From assembly GCA_963745595.1 (NCBI GenBank), contig CAVUYB010000032.1:32735-96734 (forward strand): a stretch of 64,000 nt of DNA, written 5' to 3'. Under the pieces are notes generated by a model, which did no database searches, was not told the DNA's origin, and saw only the letters and a list, made by a program, of their open reading frames with translations. The stretch's first letter is position 1, and every line of letters starts with the position of its first letter. Below are positions 8,098 through 17,725 of this stretch, piece after piece. Source of the stretch: DASZUK01 sp963745595. Its GTDB lineage: Bacteria; Actinomycetota; Acidimicrobiia; Acidimicrobiales; RAAP-2. Both the position numbers and the translations under genes were made by a program.

Positions 8098-9279
8098 GTG
8101 CAGTTCGAGCTCGATCCCGAACTCCGTGAGCTCCAGCGGACGGTCCGCCGGTTCGCCCAGGAGAAGGTGGCGCCCCGGGCCCGGGAGATCGACCGGTCGG
8201 GCGAGTACCCGCAGGACGTCTTCGACGAGCTGCGCCGTGCCGATCTCTTGGGCCTCGGCCTGCCCCGCGAGCTCGGCGGTTCGGGTGCGGGCACCCTCGG
8301 CCTCGTGCTCGCGGTCGAAGAGGTCGCCAAGTACTCGAACACGGTCGCGCTGATGCTCCTGCTGACCCGGCTGCCGGCCGGCCCCGTCCTGATCGCCGGG
8401 AACGACCAGCAGCGACTGCGGTACGTCGCCCCGCTGGCCAGCGGCGACCAGCGGGCGGCCTTCGGGCTGTCCGAGCCTGGCGCGGGCAGCGATGTCGCGG
8501 GGATGCGCACCCGGGCGACGCCCGACCCGGACCCGGCCAACGAGGGCGGTTGGATTGTCAACGGGCTGAAGTGCTGGATGTCCGGGGTAGCCCAGGCCGA
8601 CTGGTACACCGTCTTCGCCAAGACGGCCGACCCGTCGGAGCGAGGGCACGACACCATCACGGCGTTCATCGTCGAACGCTCGTGGGCGGGCGTGTCGGTC
8701 GGCCGCCGCGATCGCAAGATGGGGGTCCACGGCGTCGACACCGGCGAGCTGCTCCTCGACGACGTCAAGGTCCCCGCCGGCAACGTCATCGGTGACGTCG
8801 GCGGCTTCCGCGTGGCCATGCTCGGCCTCAACGCGATGCGCCCGATCGTGGCGGCCCGGGGCATCGGCCTGGCCGAAGGGGCGCTCATGTATGCCACTGA
8901 GTACGTGAAGGAGCGCCAGGCGTTCGGCCACACGATCGCCGATTTCCAGGGCATCCAGTGGGAGATCGCCAAGGCGGCCGTCGATATCGAGGCGGCCCGC
9001 CTCCTCACCTACCGCGCCGCCTGGCTCGTGGATCAGGGGAAGTTCAACAAGGAGGACGTCCCCCAGCTGTCGGCGGCGAAGTACTTCGCCACGGAGCTCG
9101 CCGTGCGGGTGTCCGGGCTCGCCGTGCAGTTGCTCGGCGCGGCCGGGTACATGGAGGACCATCCGACCGAGCTCTGGTACCGCGACGCCCGGCAGTTGAC
9201 CATCGTCGAGGGCACGTCGCAGATCCAGCTCGACCTGATCGCCCGGGGCGTGCTCGCCAAGGATCTCTGGTGGGACTGA
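8098..9279 (+). CDS. Acyl-CoA dehydrogenase
   Basis: 393 residues, normal family length. The FAD/substrate signature AFGLSEPGAGSDV and the catalytic-Glu region VEGTSQIQ near the C-terminus are intact. It catalyses alpha,beta-desaturation of an acyl-CoA, passing electrons to ETF. I chose GTG at 8098 rather than 8089 because TAGGGT (8085-8090) looks like a -10 box 7 nt upstream of 8098, making the message leaderless; 8089 would overlap that box. Acyl substrate cannot be told from sequence. An alcohol dehydrogenase follows after 33 nt with its own TAGGGT box. Confidence 0.92.
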   Translation: MQFELDPELRELQRTVRRFAQEKVAPRAREIDRSGEYPQDVFDELRRADLLGLGLPRELGGSGAGTLGLVLAVEEVAKYSNTVALMLLLTRLPAGPVLIAGNDQQRLRYVAPLASGDQRAAFGLSEPGAGSDVAGMRTRATPDPDPANEGGWIVNGLKCWMSGVAQADWYTVFAKTADPSERGHDTITAFIVERSWAGVSVGRRDRKMGVHGVDTGELLLDDVKVPAGNVIGDVGGFRVAMLGLNAMRPIVAARGIGLAEGALMYATEYVKERQAFGHTIADFQGIQWEIAKAAVDIEAARLLTYRAAWLVDQGKFNKEDVPQLSAAKYFATELAVRVSGLAVQLLGAAGYMEDHPTELWYRDARQLTIVEGTSQIQLDLIARGVLAKDLWWD

Positions 9280-9312
9280 TCGCCGGACGGTGACCCCCGG
9301 TAGGGTCCGGTC

Positions 9313-10353
9313 ATGCGCTCCGTCACCGCCTACGCCACGTCGGGCCCGAAGGCCCCGTTCGAGAAGACGACGATCGAACGTCGGGACGTCGGTCCGGCCG
9401 ACGTCCTCATCAAGGTCGCGTACGCCGGGATCTGCCACTCCGACATCCACACCGCCCGGGCCGAATGGGGCGACGTCCACTTCCCGCTGGTGCCCGGTCA
9501 CGAGATCGCCGGCACGGTAGAGGAGATCGGGTCGGGGGTGACGAGGTACACGGTGGGGGACCGCGTGGGCGTCGGCTGCATGGTCGACTCGTGTCGGGAG
9601 TGCGAGAACTGCCGGGCGGGCGAGGAGCAGTACTGCGTCGGGCGCCCGGTGTTCACGTACGGCTCGATCGGCCGGGATGGGCGGTGGACCGACGGGGGAT
9701 ACTCCACCCACATCGTCGTCGACGAGAACTACGTCCTCCGGATCCCTGACGGCCTGCCGCTCGACGTCGCCGCCCCGCTGCTCTGCGCGGGGATCACGCT
9801 GTACTCGCCGCTCCACCACTGGCGGGCGGGCCCGGACAAGCAGGTGGCCGTGGTCGGGCTGGGTGGCCTCGGGCACATGGGCGTCAAGATCGCCCACGCG
9901 CTGGGCGCGGAGGTGACCGTCCTGTCCCGCACGGGAGCCAAGGCCGACGACGCCCGGGTGCTCGGGGCCGACCACTTCTACGCCACCGAGGACCCCGCCA
10001 CCTTCTCGACCCTGGCCGGCTCGCTCGACCTCATCGTGAACACCGTCTCCGCGGTCCTACCGGTCGACGATTACCTGTCTCTGCTCCGGCTGGACGGGGC
10101 GATGGTGACCGTCGGCGCGCCTCCCGACCCCCTGTCGATGCGGGCGTTCTCGCTCGCCCACAACCGATTGAGCTTTGCCGGCTCGATGATCGGCGGCATC
10201 CGGGAGACCCAGGAGATGCTCGACTTCTGCACCCGGCACGGGCTGGGCGCCCAGATCGAGGTCATCGACGGCGAGCAGATCGACCGGGCGTACGACCGGG
10301 TCGTCGACGGCGACGTCCGCTACCGGTTCGTCATCGACATCGGCACGCTCTGA
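9313..10353 (+). CDS. Zinc-dependent, NAD(P)-linked alcohol dehydrogenase (AdhC/YahK-like)
   Basis: 346 residues of the medium-chain dehydrogenase superfamily. Catalytic zinc ligands are seen in GICHSD and GHEIAG. The structural zinc cluster is spaced as C..C..C......C in DSCRECENCRAGEEQYC, and the Rossmann motif is GLGGLG. The sequence resembles cinnamyl-alcohol-dehydrogenase-like aldehyde reductases of mycobacteria (AdhC) and YahK. TAGGGT at 9301-9306, 6 nt before the ATG, suggests a leaderless transcript. Confidence 0.92.
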   Translation: MRSVTAYATSGPKAPFEKTTIERRDVGPADVLIKVAYAGICHSDIHTARAEWGDVHFPLVPGHEIAGTVEEIGSGVTRYTVGDRVGVGCMVDSCRECENCRAGEEQYCVGRPVFTYGSIGRDGRWTDGGYSTHIVVDENYVLRIPDGLPLDVAAPLLCAGITLYSPLHHWRAGPDKQVAVVGLGGLGHMGVKIAHALGAEVTVLSRTGAKADDARVLGADHFYATEDPATFSTLAGSLDLIVNTVSAVLPVDDYLSLLRLDGAMVTVGAPPDPLSMRAFSLAHNRLSFAGSMIGGIRETQEMLDFCTRHGLGAQIEVIDGEQIDRAYDRVVDGDVRYRFVIDIGTL

Positions 10354-10421
10354 CCCAGACCGCCTGACCCAGACCGCGGCGGTCGGCGGTCGATCGCCGG
10401 AGGGTCGGGGCCGTCGATATC

Positions 10422-10437
10422 CGGAACGGTGATTCCG
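10422..10437. promoter_or_regulatory. Inverted repeat upstream of the MFS-TetR pair
   Basis: CGGAA-N6-TTCCG lies about 80 bp upstream of the exporter start. It is a candidate operator for the TetR protein encoded behind it. Only the symmetry and position support this. Confidence 0.35.
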
Positions 10438-10515
10438 CTTCTGCTAGCTTGACGACGGCCGCCTGGGGGGACCGGCTGTCCGTCCCTCCACTCGACCAGC
10501 AACTCGCAGGACCAG

Positions 10516-11976
10516 ATGACCCGATCCGTTGAACGTTCCAGCTATCAGTTGACCTTCGCCGTCCTGGTGATCGGCGCGATGGCGTACACCATCCTCCAGA
10601 CCCTGGTGGTCCCGGCGCTCCCGACCATCCAGCACGAGTACCACACCTCCCAGAACACCGTCACGTGGGTGCTGACGGCGTACCTGCTGTCGGCGTCGGT
10701 TTTCACGCCGATCCTCGGACGCATCGGGGACATGGCGGGAAAGGAGCGGTTGCTGGTCGCTACCCTCGCCGCACTGGCCGCGGGGTCGGTCCTGGCTGGC
10801 CTGTCCCACTCGATCATCGTCCTGATCGTGGCCCGGGTCATCCAGGGTGTGGGCGGGGCCGTGATCCCGTTGTCGTTCGGGATCATCCGAGACGAGTTCC
10901 CACGAGCCAAGGTGGCGGGCGCGGTGGGGGTCATCGCCGCGGTGCTCGCTTTCGGGGCCGGTTTGGCGCTGGTCCTGGCCGGCCCGATCGTGGAGCACCT
11001 CGGCGTCCATTGGCTGTTCTGGATTCCGCTGATGGTGGCCGGCATCGGGATGGTGATGGCCTATTTCTTCGTGCCGGAGTCGCCGGTCCGTACGCCCGGT
11101 GGCGTGAGCTGGTTGGCCGCCCTCCTGCTCTCGGGGTGGTTGGTCGCGCTGTTGGTCGGCGTCAGCCAGGCCCCGGTGTGGGGATGGGGGTCGGGCCGGG
11201 TGCTGGGGCTGTTGGCGCTGGCCGTCGTCATCGGGGTGGTGTGGGTCGTGGTCGAGCTCCGGGTCCGGTCCCCGCTGATCGACATGCGGATGATGCGGGC
11301 CCCGGCGGTATGGACGAACAACGTGGTGGCCTTCTTGTTCGGGGTGGGCATGTACTCGGTCCTGACCTTCCTGCCCGAGTTCCTGCAGACGCCGACGTCG
11401 TCGGGGTACGGGTTCGGGGCGAGCGCCACCCAGTCCGGCCTCTACCTGCTGCCCCTGACGGTGACGATGTTCGTCGGCGGCCTGTTCACCGGCAAGATCG
11501 CGGCCGGGATCGGGTCGAAGGCGGCCGTCGTCTCCGGATCGTTCGCCTGCATGGCGTGCTACTTCATCCTGGCGTTCGCCCGTGACGAGCCCTGGGAGAT
11601 CTACCTGGCGAGCACCCTGCTCGGCATCGGGCTCGGCCTGGCCTACTCCGCCATGTCCAGCCTGATCGTCGAAGCGGTCCCGTCGGCGCAGACCGGGGTG
11701 GCCAGCGGCATGAACGCCAACATCCGCACGATCGGTGGGGCCATCGGGGCCTCCGTCATGGCCTCCATCGTGACGGCCGACCTGGGGAAGGCGGGCTTTC
11801 CCGCCGATGCGGGGTACACGCGGGGGTTTGCCTTCCTCGGCATCATGACGATGGTGGCCGTCGGGGCCGCGCTGTGCATCCCGTCCATCGATCGGGACGC
11901 CGTCCCGGAGCACGATCGCCGGCTCGACCACGCCGAGCTGGCCATCGTGGCCGGCGCCACCATCACCGACGCATGA
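10516..11976 (+). CDS. MFS drug exporter, DHA2-like (about 14 membrane helices)
   Basis: 486 residues, hydrophobic throughout. The MFS motif A region follows helix 2 (GRIGDMAGKERLL), and the helix-5 motif VIQGVGGAVIPLSFG resembles motif C of antiporters. It is expected to export a toxic compound in exchange for protons. Its stop overlaps the start of the TetR gene (ATGA), so regulator and exporter are translationally coupled. Confidence 0.9.
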   Translation: MTRSVERSSYQLTFAVLVIGAMAYTILQTLVVPALPTIQHEYHTSQNTVTWVLTAYLLSASVFTPILGRIGDMAGKERLLVATLAALAAGSVLAGLSHSIIVLIVARVIQGVGGAVIPLSFGIIRDEFPRAKVAGAVGVIAAVLAFGAGLALVLAGPIVEHLGVHWLFWIPLMVAGIGMVMAYFFVPESPVRTPGGVSWLAALLLSGWLVALLVGVSQAPVWGWGSGRVLGLLALAVVIGVVWVVVELRVRSPLIDMRMMRAPAVWTNNVVAFLFGVGMYSVLTFLPEFLQTPTSSGYGFGASATQSGLYLLPLTVTMFVGGLFTGKIAAGIGSKAAVVSGSFACMACYFILAFARDEPWEIYLASTLLGIGLGLAYSAMSSLIVEAVPSAQTGVASGMNANIRTIGGAIGASVMASIVTADLGKAGFPADAGYTRGFAFLGIMTMVAVGAALCIPSIDRDAVPEHDRRLDHAELAIVAGATITDA

Positions 11977-12683
11977 CGGCGACCAGGGCCAGTTCCGGGC
12001 GCCGTGGTGGTGGTCCGTACGGGGAGGGGGGGCCGGAAGTCGACCCCTCGATCGCGGTGCCGGCGCTCCGGCGGGACGCGGCGCGCAACCTGGCCAGCAT
12101 TCTCGCCGCTGCCCGCACCACCTTCTGCGAAGACGGCGTCGACGTCGGCGTGGAGGTGGTCGCGCAGCGGGCGGGGGTCGGTGTGGGGACGCTCTACCGG
12201 CGCTTCCCGACCAAGGACTCGTTGATCGAGGCCGTCGTGGACGAGCTGCTCCAGGAGGTTCTCGTCGCGGCCAAGGCGGCGTTGGTGGACGAGCCGGCGG
12301 CCGGCGGGTTCGCGGCGTTCATGCGAGCCGCCGGTCAGCTCCAGGCCGACCACGCCGGATGCCTGGGGCGACTGTGGAGCGATTCCCGGCGGAGTCCCGT
12401 ACGGGCCGACATCGAGAGCGTCGGCCGCCAGCTACTGGCCCGGGCTCAGACGGCTGGATCGGTGCGGCCGGACCTGGTCTACGAGGACGTGGCCATGCTC
12501 CATTGGTCGGTCCGAGGCGTCGTCGAGACCACCGCCGCGGTGGCGCCGGACGCCTGGCGCCGTCATCTCGACCTGCTGCTGGCGGCGGTAGCCCGATCGG
12601 ACCTGCCGCTGCGGCACCCGCCGCTCAGCGCGAGCGAGGTGGACGCGGCGATTGCTTGGCGCGGGCGGTCGGGAACGCGTTGA
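11973..12683 (+). CDS. TetR-family repressor coupled to the MFS exporter
   Basis: 236 residues. ATG at 11973 overlaps the exporter's TGA by 4 nt. The TetR DNA-binding region is ILAAARTTFCEDGVDVGVEVVAQRAGVGVGTLYRRFPTKDSL, in which the GVGTLYRRFPTK recognition-helix block is typical of the family. The remainder is a helical ligand domain. It probably represses the operon; the ligand is unknown. Its last 59 bp overlap the 3' end of the convergent B12-binding regulator gene. Confidence 0.9.
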   Translation: MTATRASSGRRGGGPYGEGGPEVDPSIAVPALRRDAARNLASILAAARTTFCEDGVDVGVEVVAQRAGVGVGTLYRRFPTKDSLIEAVVDELLQEVLVAAKAALVDEPAAGGFAAFMRAAGQLQADHAGCLGRLWSDSRRSPVRADIESVGRQLLARAQTAGSVRPDLVYEDVAMLHWSVRGVVETTAAVAPDAWRRHLDLLLAAVARSDLPLRHPPLSASEVDAAIAWRGRSGTR

Positions 12684-13539
12684 CCGCCGTCGACGGTCCC
12701 GGCGTCTCCAGTAGGCGGGCCAGACCGAGGGCGTCGGCGGCCCAGCCGTCGGCGCCGAGCTCCCGGGCCGACGGTTCGGTCGACAGGGCCGGCCCTCCGA
12801 GGTAGATCCGGCAGTCCGGATGGGCGCGGCGCACCGCCGCGGCCACGGCGGCGGCCCCCGCCTTGCACCCGTCGGTGCTGACGCTCACCCCCACGGCGCG
12901 CAGGTCGCCGACCGCCCCGGCGGCGTCCAGGAACGACTGCTCCGGCAGGTCGGCCCCCAGGTCGACCACCCGGGCGCCAGACTGCCGGAGGATGTCGGCC
13001 ACCATGAGCAGCGGCAGTAGATGGGGGTCGCCAGGGGCGCCGCCCAGGATGACCGTGCCGCCGGCGGCCGGGCCCCGGCGGGCGAACAGCGGGCCGAGCC
13101 GCCCGACCAGCCGCATGGCCACCGCGGTGGCCCGGTGCTCGGCGTCGACGCCGATCGAACCGTCAGCCCACCGGTCGCCGATGGTTCGCATCGCCGGGGC
13201 CAGCAGGCGAAGGTGGATGTCACCCGCGGCCGCGCCGCCGGACAAGGCTCGCTCCACGACCGCCCAGCTGCCGGGTCCGTCCCCGGCCAGCAGCCGGTCG
13301 AGCAGCCGGTCCCGGGGCCCGGCCCACCGTCTTCCCGACTGGGCCGTCCCGCGCCCGGGGGCGACCGGAGCGGCGGCTCGCAGGCGATCGACGTCGCCGG
13401 GGTCGACCCACCACCGGCCGCCGCGTTGTTCGGCCGGCAGGCGGCCCAGCCGAACGTACCGGTAGGCGGTCATGTAGTGGACCCCGAGCGAGGCCGCGGC
13501 GTCTTCGAGGGTCACCAAGTTGTCGGGCCGCGCCGTCAT
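12625..13539 (-). CDS. CarH/LitR-like regulator: HTH plus cobalamin-binding domains
   Basis: 304 residues. Residues 8-55 form an excisionase/MerR-type helix-turn-helix (VTLEDAAASLGV then RWWVDPGDV). Residues about 75-150 form the four-helix B12-cap domain with the W-x9-EH motif (W124, E134, H135) that contacts the upper face of adenosylcobalamin in CarH. Residues about 160-285 form the Rossmann B12 domain. Its D-x-H motif (D171-P-H173) supplies the lower axial His, though the usual following Gly is Pro. CarH proteins hold dark-repressed promoters and fall off in light. As the last gene of the lipid operon, with its ATG overlapping the desaturase stop, it likely autoregulates that operon. Confidence 0.85.
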   Translation of the reverse strand: MTARPDNLVTLEDAAASLGVHYMTAYRYVRLGRLPAEQRGGRWWVDPGDVDRLRAAAPVAPGRGTAQSGRRWAGPRDRLLDRLLAGDGPGSWAVVERALSGGAAAGDIHLRLLAPAMRTIGDRWADGSIGVDAEHRATAVAMRLVGRLGPLFARRGPAAGGTVILGGAPGDPHLLPLLMVADILRQSGARVVDLGADLPEQSFLDAAGAVGDLRAVGVSVSTDGCKAGAAAVAAAVRRAHPDCRIYLGGPALSTEPSARELGADGWAADALGLARLLETPGPSTAVNAFPTARAKQSPRPPRSR

Positions 13540-14450
13540 CGGTCCCGTCGCAGGCGGGCGGCGAGGGCCCGGGCCGGCGGGGTCCGCAGGTCGTGGACGA
13601 CGCCGAGCGCGGCCAGCGCGCGCAGCGCGTAGTACGTGGGGTCCAGCTCCCACCAGACGAAGCCCTGCCGGACCGACCGCGGGTAGTGGTGGTGGTTGTT
13701 GTGCCATCCCTCCCCCAGGGTCACCAGCGCCACCGGCCAACAGTTCCGGCTGTCATCCGGGGTGTCGTAGCGGCGGCGGCCCAGGCGGTGGGCCACCGAG
13801 TTGACGGTGAACGTGGCGTGCCAGAGCAGGACGGTCGAGATGGCGAAGGCCACCACCCCGGCCCAGCCGGCCAACAGGTAGCAGGCCAGCCCTAGGGCCC
13901 ACGGACCGACGGCCTGCAGCCGGTCGACGACGCGCAGCTCCGGGTAGCGGGCCAGGTCGTCGACCAAGGAGAGGTCGGCCCGCTTGGACCGCCGGGACAG
14001 CACCCACCCAGCATGGCTCCACCACAGTCCGTCTCGGGGGGAGTGCAGGTCCCGCCGGGTGTCGGCGTAGCGATGGTGCCGGCGGTGGTGGGCAGCCCAC
14101 CACAGCGGGCCCTTTTGGGCCGCGGTGATCCCGCCTATGGCCATAGCCAGTTGGGCGGTGCGACCCAGCCGGTAGCTGCGGTGGGAGAAGTAACGGTGGT
14201 ACCCGGCGGTGACGAAGAACATGCGGACCACGTAGAGGACGGCGACCAGCACCACGTCGGCGGCGCCGAACCCGGTCGCCACGATGGCCACCGGCGCCAG
14301 ATGCAGGGCGACGAACGGCAGACCCGAGACCCAGTCGGTGCCGCCATCGGTCGCGGCGGGCGAACCGGCGCCCGTCCGGTCCGGCGCCGTCCGGTCCGGC
14401 GCCGCCCGGCGGTCGACCGCGGCCGCCGTCCGATCGATCGTGGCGGTCAT
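13536..14450 (-). CDS. Membrane fatty-acid desaturase (acyl-CoA/acyl-lipid delta-9 type)
   Basis: 304 residues. The three histidine boxes that bind the di-iron centre are present: HRYFSH (85-90), HHRRHH (121-126) and HNNHHH near residue 255. Hydrophobic segments between them fit the four-helix desaturase fold. It inserts a cis double bond in acyl chains using O2. Its start overlaps the stop of the methyltransferase gene by 4 nt, and its stop overlaps the regulator's start. Together with a cyclopropane-synthase-like enzyme it probably tailors membrane fatty acids. Confidence 0.92.
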   Translation of the reverse strand: MTATIDRTAAAVDRRAAPDRTAPDRTGAGSPAATDGGTDWVSGLPFVALHLAPVAIVATGFGAADVVLVAVLYVVRMFFVTAGYHRYFSHRSYRLGRTAQLAMAIGGITAAQKGPLWWAAHHRRHHRYADTRRDLHSPRDGLWWSHAGWVLSRRSKRADLSLVDDLARYPELRVVDRLQAVGPWALGLACYLLAGWAGVVAFAISTVLLWHATFTVNSVAHRLGRRRYDTPDDSRNCWPVALVTLGEGWHNNHHHYPRSVRQGFVWWELDPTYYALRALAALGVVHDLRTPPARALAARLRRDR

Positions 14451-15685
14451 TGCCCGACCGGTCCCGGATGCCACCCGGGCTTGGCCAGGATCATCTGGAC
14501 GTCGCTGATGCGACGTTCCACGAACCCCGCCTCGCAGTAGGCCAGGTACAGGTCCCAGGTCCGCAGGAACGACTCGTCGAAGCCGAGCTCGGCGATCGCC
14601 CGACGGTTGTCGAGGAACCGGGCCCGCCACCGGTGGAGCGTCTCGGCGTAGTGGGCCCCGATGTCCTCCAGGCCGATCACCCGGAGGTCGGTGGCGCCGG
14701 TCGTGACCGCCACGATGACACCGACGGACGGGATGCAGGACCCGGGGAACACGACGGCCTTGATGAAGTCGTCGACCCGCTTCGCCCGTTCGTAGCGCGC
14801 GTCGTCGATGACGATGGCCTGGAGGGCCATCAGCCCGTCCGGTCGCAGGAGCCGGGCGCAGGACTCGAAGAACGTCCGGTACTGACGCCAGCCCACCGCT
14901 TCGATCATCTCGACCGAGACCACCTTGTCCCACTGGCCGTGCAGGTCCCGGTAGTCGTCGTTGCGGACCGTCACCAGGTGGTCCAGGCCGGCCTCGCCCA
15001 CTCGCCGACGGGCGTAGGCGAACTGACGGTCCGAGATGGTCGTCGTCGTGACCCGGCAGCCGTACCGGGTGGCGGCGTGGGCGGCGAAGCTGCCCCAGCC
15101 GGTCCCGATCTCGAGCACCTCGTCGTCGGGCCCCAGGTCGAGCTTGACGCAGAGCCGATCGAGCTTGGCTACCGAGGCCTCCTCCAAGGACATGCCGGGC
15201 CGCTCGAAGTACGCGCACGAGTACGTGAGGGTCGGGTCCAAGAAGGCGGCGAAGAACTCGTCGCCGAGGTCGTAGTGCTCCTGTACGTCCAACCGGTCCT
15301 CGGCTCGGCTGTCCAGCCCGTTCCGGGCGGCCGAGTGCCGTCCGGGGCCGAGGCCACCGAGCCGCCCGAGGCCGCCGGTGATCCGCCCGAGTCGTCCAGC
15401 CGGGGACGGCAGGCGACGGCTGGCCGACCGGACCACGCCGACCAGGTCGTCGCTGTCCCACCAGCCGGCGGCGTAGCTGGTGCCCAGGCCGACGCTGCCC
15501 CGGGCCAACACGGCTCGGTAGGCGGCGGGATCGTGCACGGCGACCGTTGCCGTGTCCGGGGGCGTCGGCCCGGGACGCCCGTGGTGGCGTGGCCGACCAT
15601 CGGGGAAGTCCTCGACCACCAAGATCTCGGCCCGGCGGGTTGCCGTCAGGACCGCGGCCCGAGCCAGTCGTTCGACCCCGGTCAT
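14447..15685 (-). CDS. Cyclopropane-fatty-acid-synthase-like SAM methyltransferase
   Basis: 412 residues. The lipid-binding signature QEHYDLGDEFF (135-145), the SAM motif EIGTGWGS (192-199) and the VSVEMIEAVG block are all typical of CfaS/mycolic-acid cyclopropane synthases. The enzyme transfers a methyl(ene) group from SAM to an unsaturated acyl chain of a phospholipid. Relatives in ChrR- and LitR-regulated clusters instead make methylated or furan precursors, so the product is open. Start ATG overlaps the DUF1365 stop. Confidence 0.9.
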   Translation of the reverse strand: MTGVERLARAAVLTATRRAEILVVEDFPDGRPRHHGRPGPTPPDTATVAVHDPAAYRAVLARGSVGLGTSYAAGWWDSDDLVGVVRSASRRLPSPAGRLGRITGGLGRLGGLGPGRHSAARNGLDSRAEDRLDVQEHYDLGDEFFAAFLDPTLTYSCAYFERPGMSLEEASVAKLDRLCVKLDLGPDDEVLEIGTGWGSFAAHAATRYGCRVTTTTISDRQFAYARRRVGEAGLDHLVTVRNDDYRDLHGQWDKVVSVEMIEAVGWRQYRTFFESCARLLRPDGLMALQAIVIDDARYERAKRVDDFIKAVVFPGSCIPSVGVIVAVTTGATDLRVIGLEDIGAHYAETLHRWRARFLDNRRAIAELGFDESFLRTWDLYLAYCEAGFVERRISDVQMILAKPGWHPGPVGQ

Positions 15686-16486
15686 CGGCCACCCGTGGCT
15701 CGGGCCGGATGCGGGTGGAACGGTTCGCCCTTGGCCCACAGCCGCGCCGCCTGCCAGTAGATGGCGGCCGACACCCGCCAGGTCATCAGGGGGTACCGGA
15801 CGAGGAGGGCGGACATGGTCGACCGGTCGAGCGGTCGGCGGTGGAGCAGCAGCTCGGCTTCGAACACCGTTTCGTCGCCCCGGCGGTCGTCGACCCGGGC
15901 CCTCAGCTGGTCGCCGGGAGGGTCGAGCCGGAACCGATGGGCCAGGTCCATCGGCAAGAAGGGCGAGACGTGGAGGGCCTTGGCCACCGTTTCGTCCACC
16001 GTCCCGTCGTCGGCGGCCGGAAGCGACGTAGTCGTGGCGCTCGCCCCACGGCGTGTTGGTCACCGACGCCACCACCGAACGGACGTGCTCGACCGGTTGG
16101 GTCGAAGCAGTAGTACAGGCTGATCGGGTTGAAGCACCAGCCCCAGGTCCGCAGGTTGGTCAAGAGCCGGACCGGGCCGTCGACGTCTTCTGCCGCGCCG
16201 GCGTCGGCCACGACCTGGCGGACGGCCTCGGCGAGGGGGACCGACGGGTCGCCGAGGTAGTCGACGCGCCGGAACCGGACGGGCCGGCCGGGACGGTCGG
16301 ACCACAGTGGATGGCGGGCCAGGACCGCCGACAGCTCGTCGAGGTCGAGGTAGCACATCGCCACTCGGTACTCGAAGTGATGGGGCTGGGGTCGCGACCG
16401 GCGATGGCGGACCCGAGCCCTCGTAGAGGGCGCTGTAGACCGGTGCCGACGACTCGACGGGAGGCGAGGGGGTCGACGACGGTCAC
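15682..16486 (-). CDS. DUF1365 protein, reading frame broken by four single-base shifts
   Basis: Four segments in successive frames match the DUF1365 family in order: SAPVYSALYEG, then RVRHRRSRPQPHHFEYR through TWGWCFNPISLYYCFD, then VTNTPWGERHDYV, then DETVAKALHVSPF to the end. Dropping one base near 16450, 16416, 16093 and 16024 yields an uninterrupted protein of about 266 residues, the normal size. GTG at 16486 overlaps the stop of the FAD oxidoreductase. DUF1365 proteins accompany CfaS-like enzymes and FAD amine-oxidase-like proteins in light- or stress-induced lipid operons; activity unproven. Either sequencing insertions or a true pseudogene; the neighbouring reading frames favour sequence error. 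Confidence 0.75.
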
Positions 16487-17725
16487 CGGATCGGCGCTCC
16501 GAGCTCCCGGCAGACGTCGGCCGCACTGGACGGCGCCGTCCTCGTGGAAGCCGTAGCCCCAGTAGGCGCCGCAGTACCAGGTGCGCCGGTGGCCTTGGAG
16601 GTCCTGCCGGCGGCGCTGGGCGGCCACGGCGGCCGAGTCGTAGATCGGATGGGCGTAGGTCCACGACTCGAGCACCGTGGTCGGGTCGATGTGATCGTCT
16701 CGGTTCAGGGTCACGCAGATCTGGTGACTCGACTCGATCCGTTGCAGGCGGTTCATCCAGTAGGTCACCGTCGGCCGACCGACCGGTTCGGCCGGCAGGT
16801 GGGCGTTCCAGCTGGCCCAGGCCGACCGCCGGCGGGGGAGCAGCCTGGCGTCGGTGTGGAGCGTGGCCACGTTGGACTGGTAACGGATGGCCCCGAGCAC
16901 GGTCCGCTCGTCTGGACTGGGATCGCCGAGCAAGGCCAGGGCCTGGTCGCTATGGACGGCCAGGACCGCCGCGTCGAAGGACTCGGGGCCGGCCCCCGTG
17001 AGCACGGTCACCGACGTCGGCTCCCGCACGACCTTGACGACCTCGGCCGATCGCCGGACCCGATCCCCCAGCATGCGATCGATCGCTGCCACGTACCGGT
17101 GCGACCCCCCGCTGACCGTTCGCCATTGCGGCCGGCCTTTCAGCTGCAGCATGCCGTGGTGGTCCAAGAAGGCGGCGAACGTCCGAGCCGGGATGGCGGT
17201 GAAGGTGGCCGGGTCGGCCGACCAGATGGCCGAGCCCAGCGGGACCAAGTAGTCGGCGACCAGTCGCGGCCCGTAGTCACCGGCGGCCACCAGATCGGCC
17301 AGCGTTCCCGGATCGTCCCCAGTCGCCAGCAGTCGGCGGGCAGCCCGGTTGAATCGGAGCACGTCGGCTAGGAGCCGTTGGAACGACGGCCGCAGGGCGT
17401 TCGATGGCTGGGCCCACAGCCCTAGGCCGTTGCCCCGGTACTCGAAGTCCCGGCCGGCGGCGGACACGCTGAAGCTCATCTCCGAGGACTGCGTGGCCAC
17501 GCCCAGCTGGTCGAGGAGTCCCGAGAACATTGGATAGTTGGGCTCGTTGTACACGATGAACCCGGTGTCGACGTCGTAGGCCCCGTCGTCCAGCGCCACC
17601 CGGACGGTGTTGGCGTGGCCGCCCAACCGGTCGTCGGCTTCGAACAGCGTGACCCGGTGGGTCTGCCGAAGCCAGTAGGCACAGCTCAGCCCGGCCACGC
17701 CGGCCCCGATCACCGCCACGTTCAC
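16483..17725 (-). CDS. FAD-dependent amine-oxidase-like oxidoreductase (one frameshift near the 3' end)
   Basis: About 413 residues after correction. N-terminal Rossmann motif VIGAGVAGLSCAYWL binds FAD, followed by EADDRLGGHANTV. The C-terminal block TWYCGAYWGYGFHEDG is characteristic of the NAD/FAD proteins that sit beside DUF1365 and CfaS. One extra base near 16528 shifts the last 14 codons; in the corrected frame the protein ends SAADVCRELGAPIR. The GTG of DUF1365 then overlaps its TGA. Likely acts on fatty-acyl chains; substrate unknown. Confidence 0.85.
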
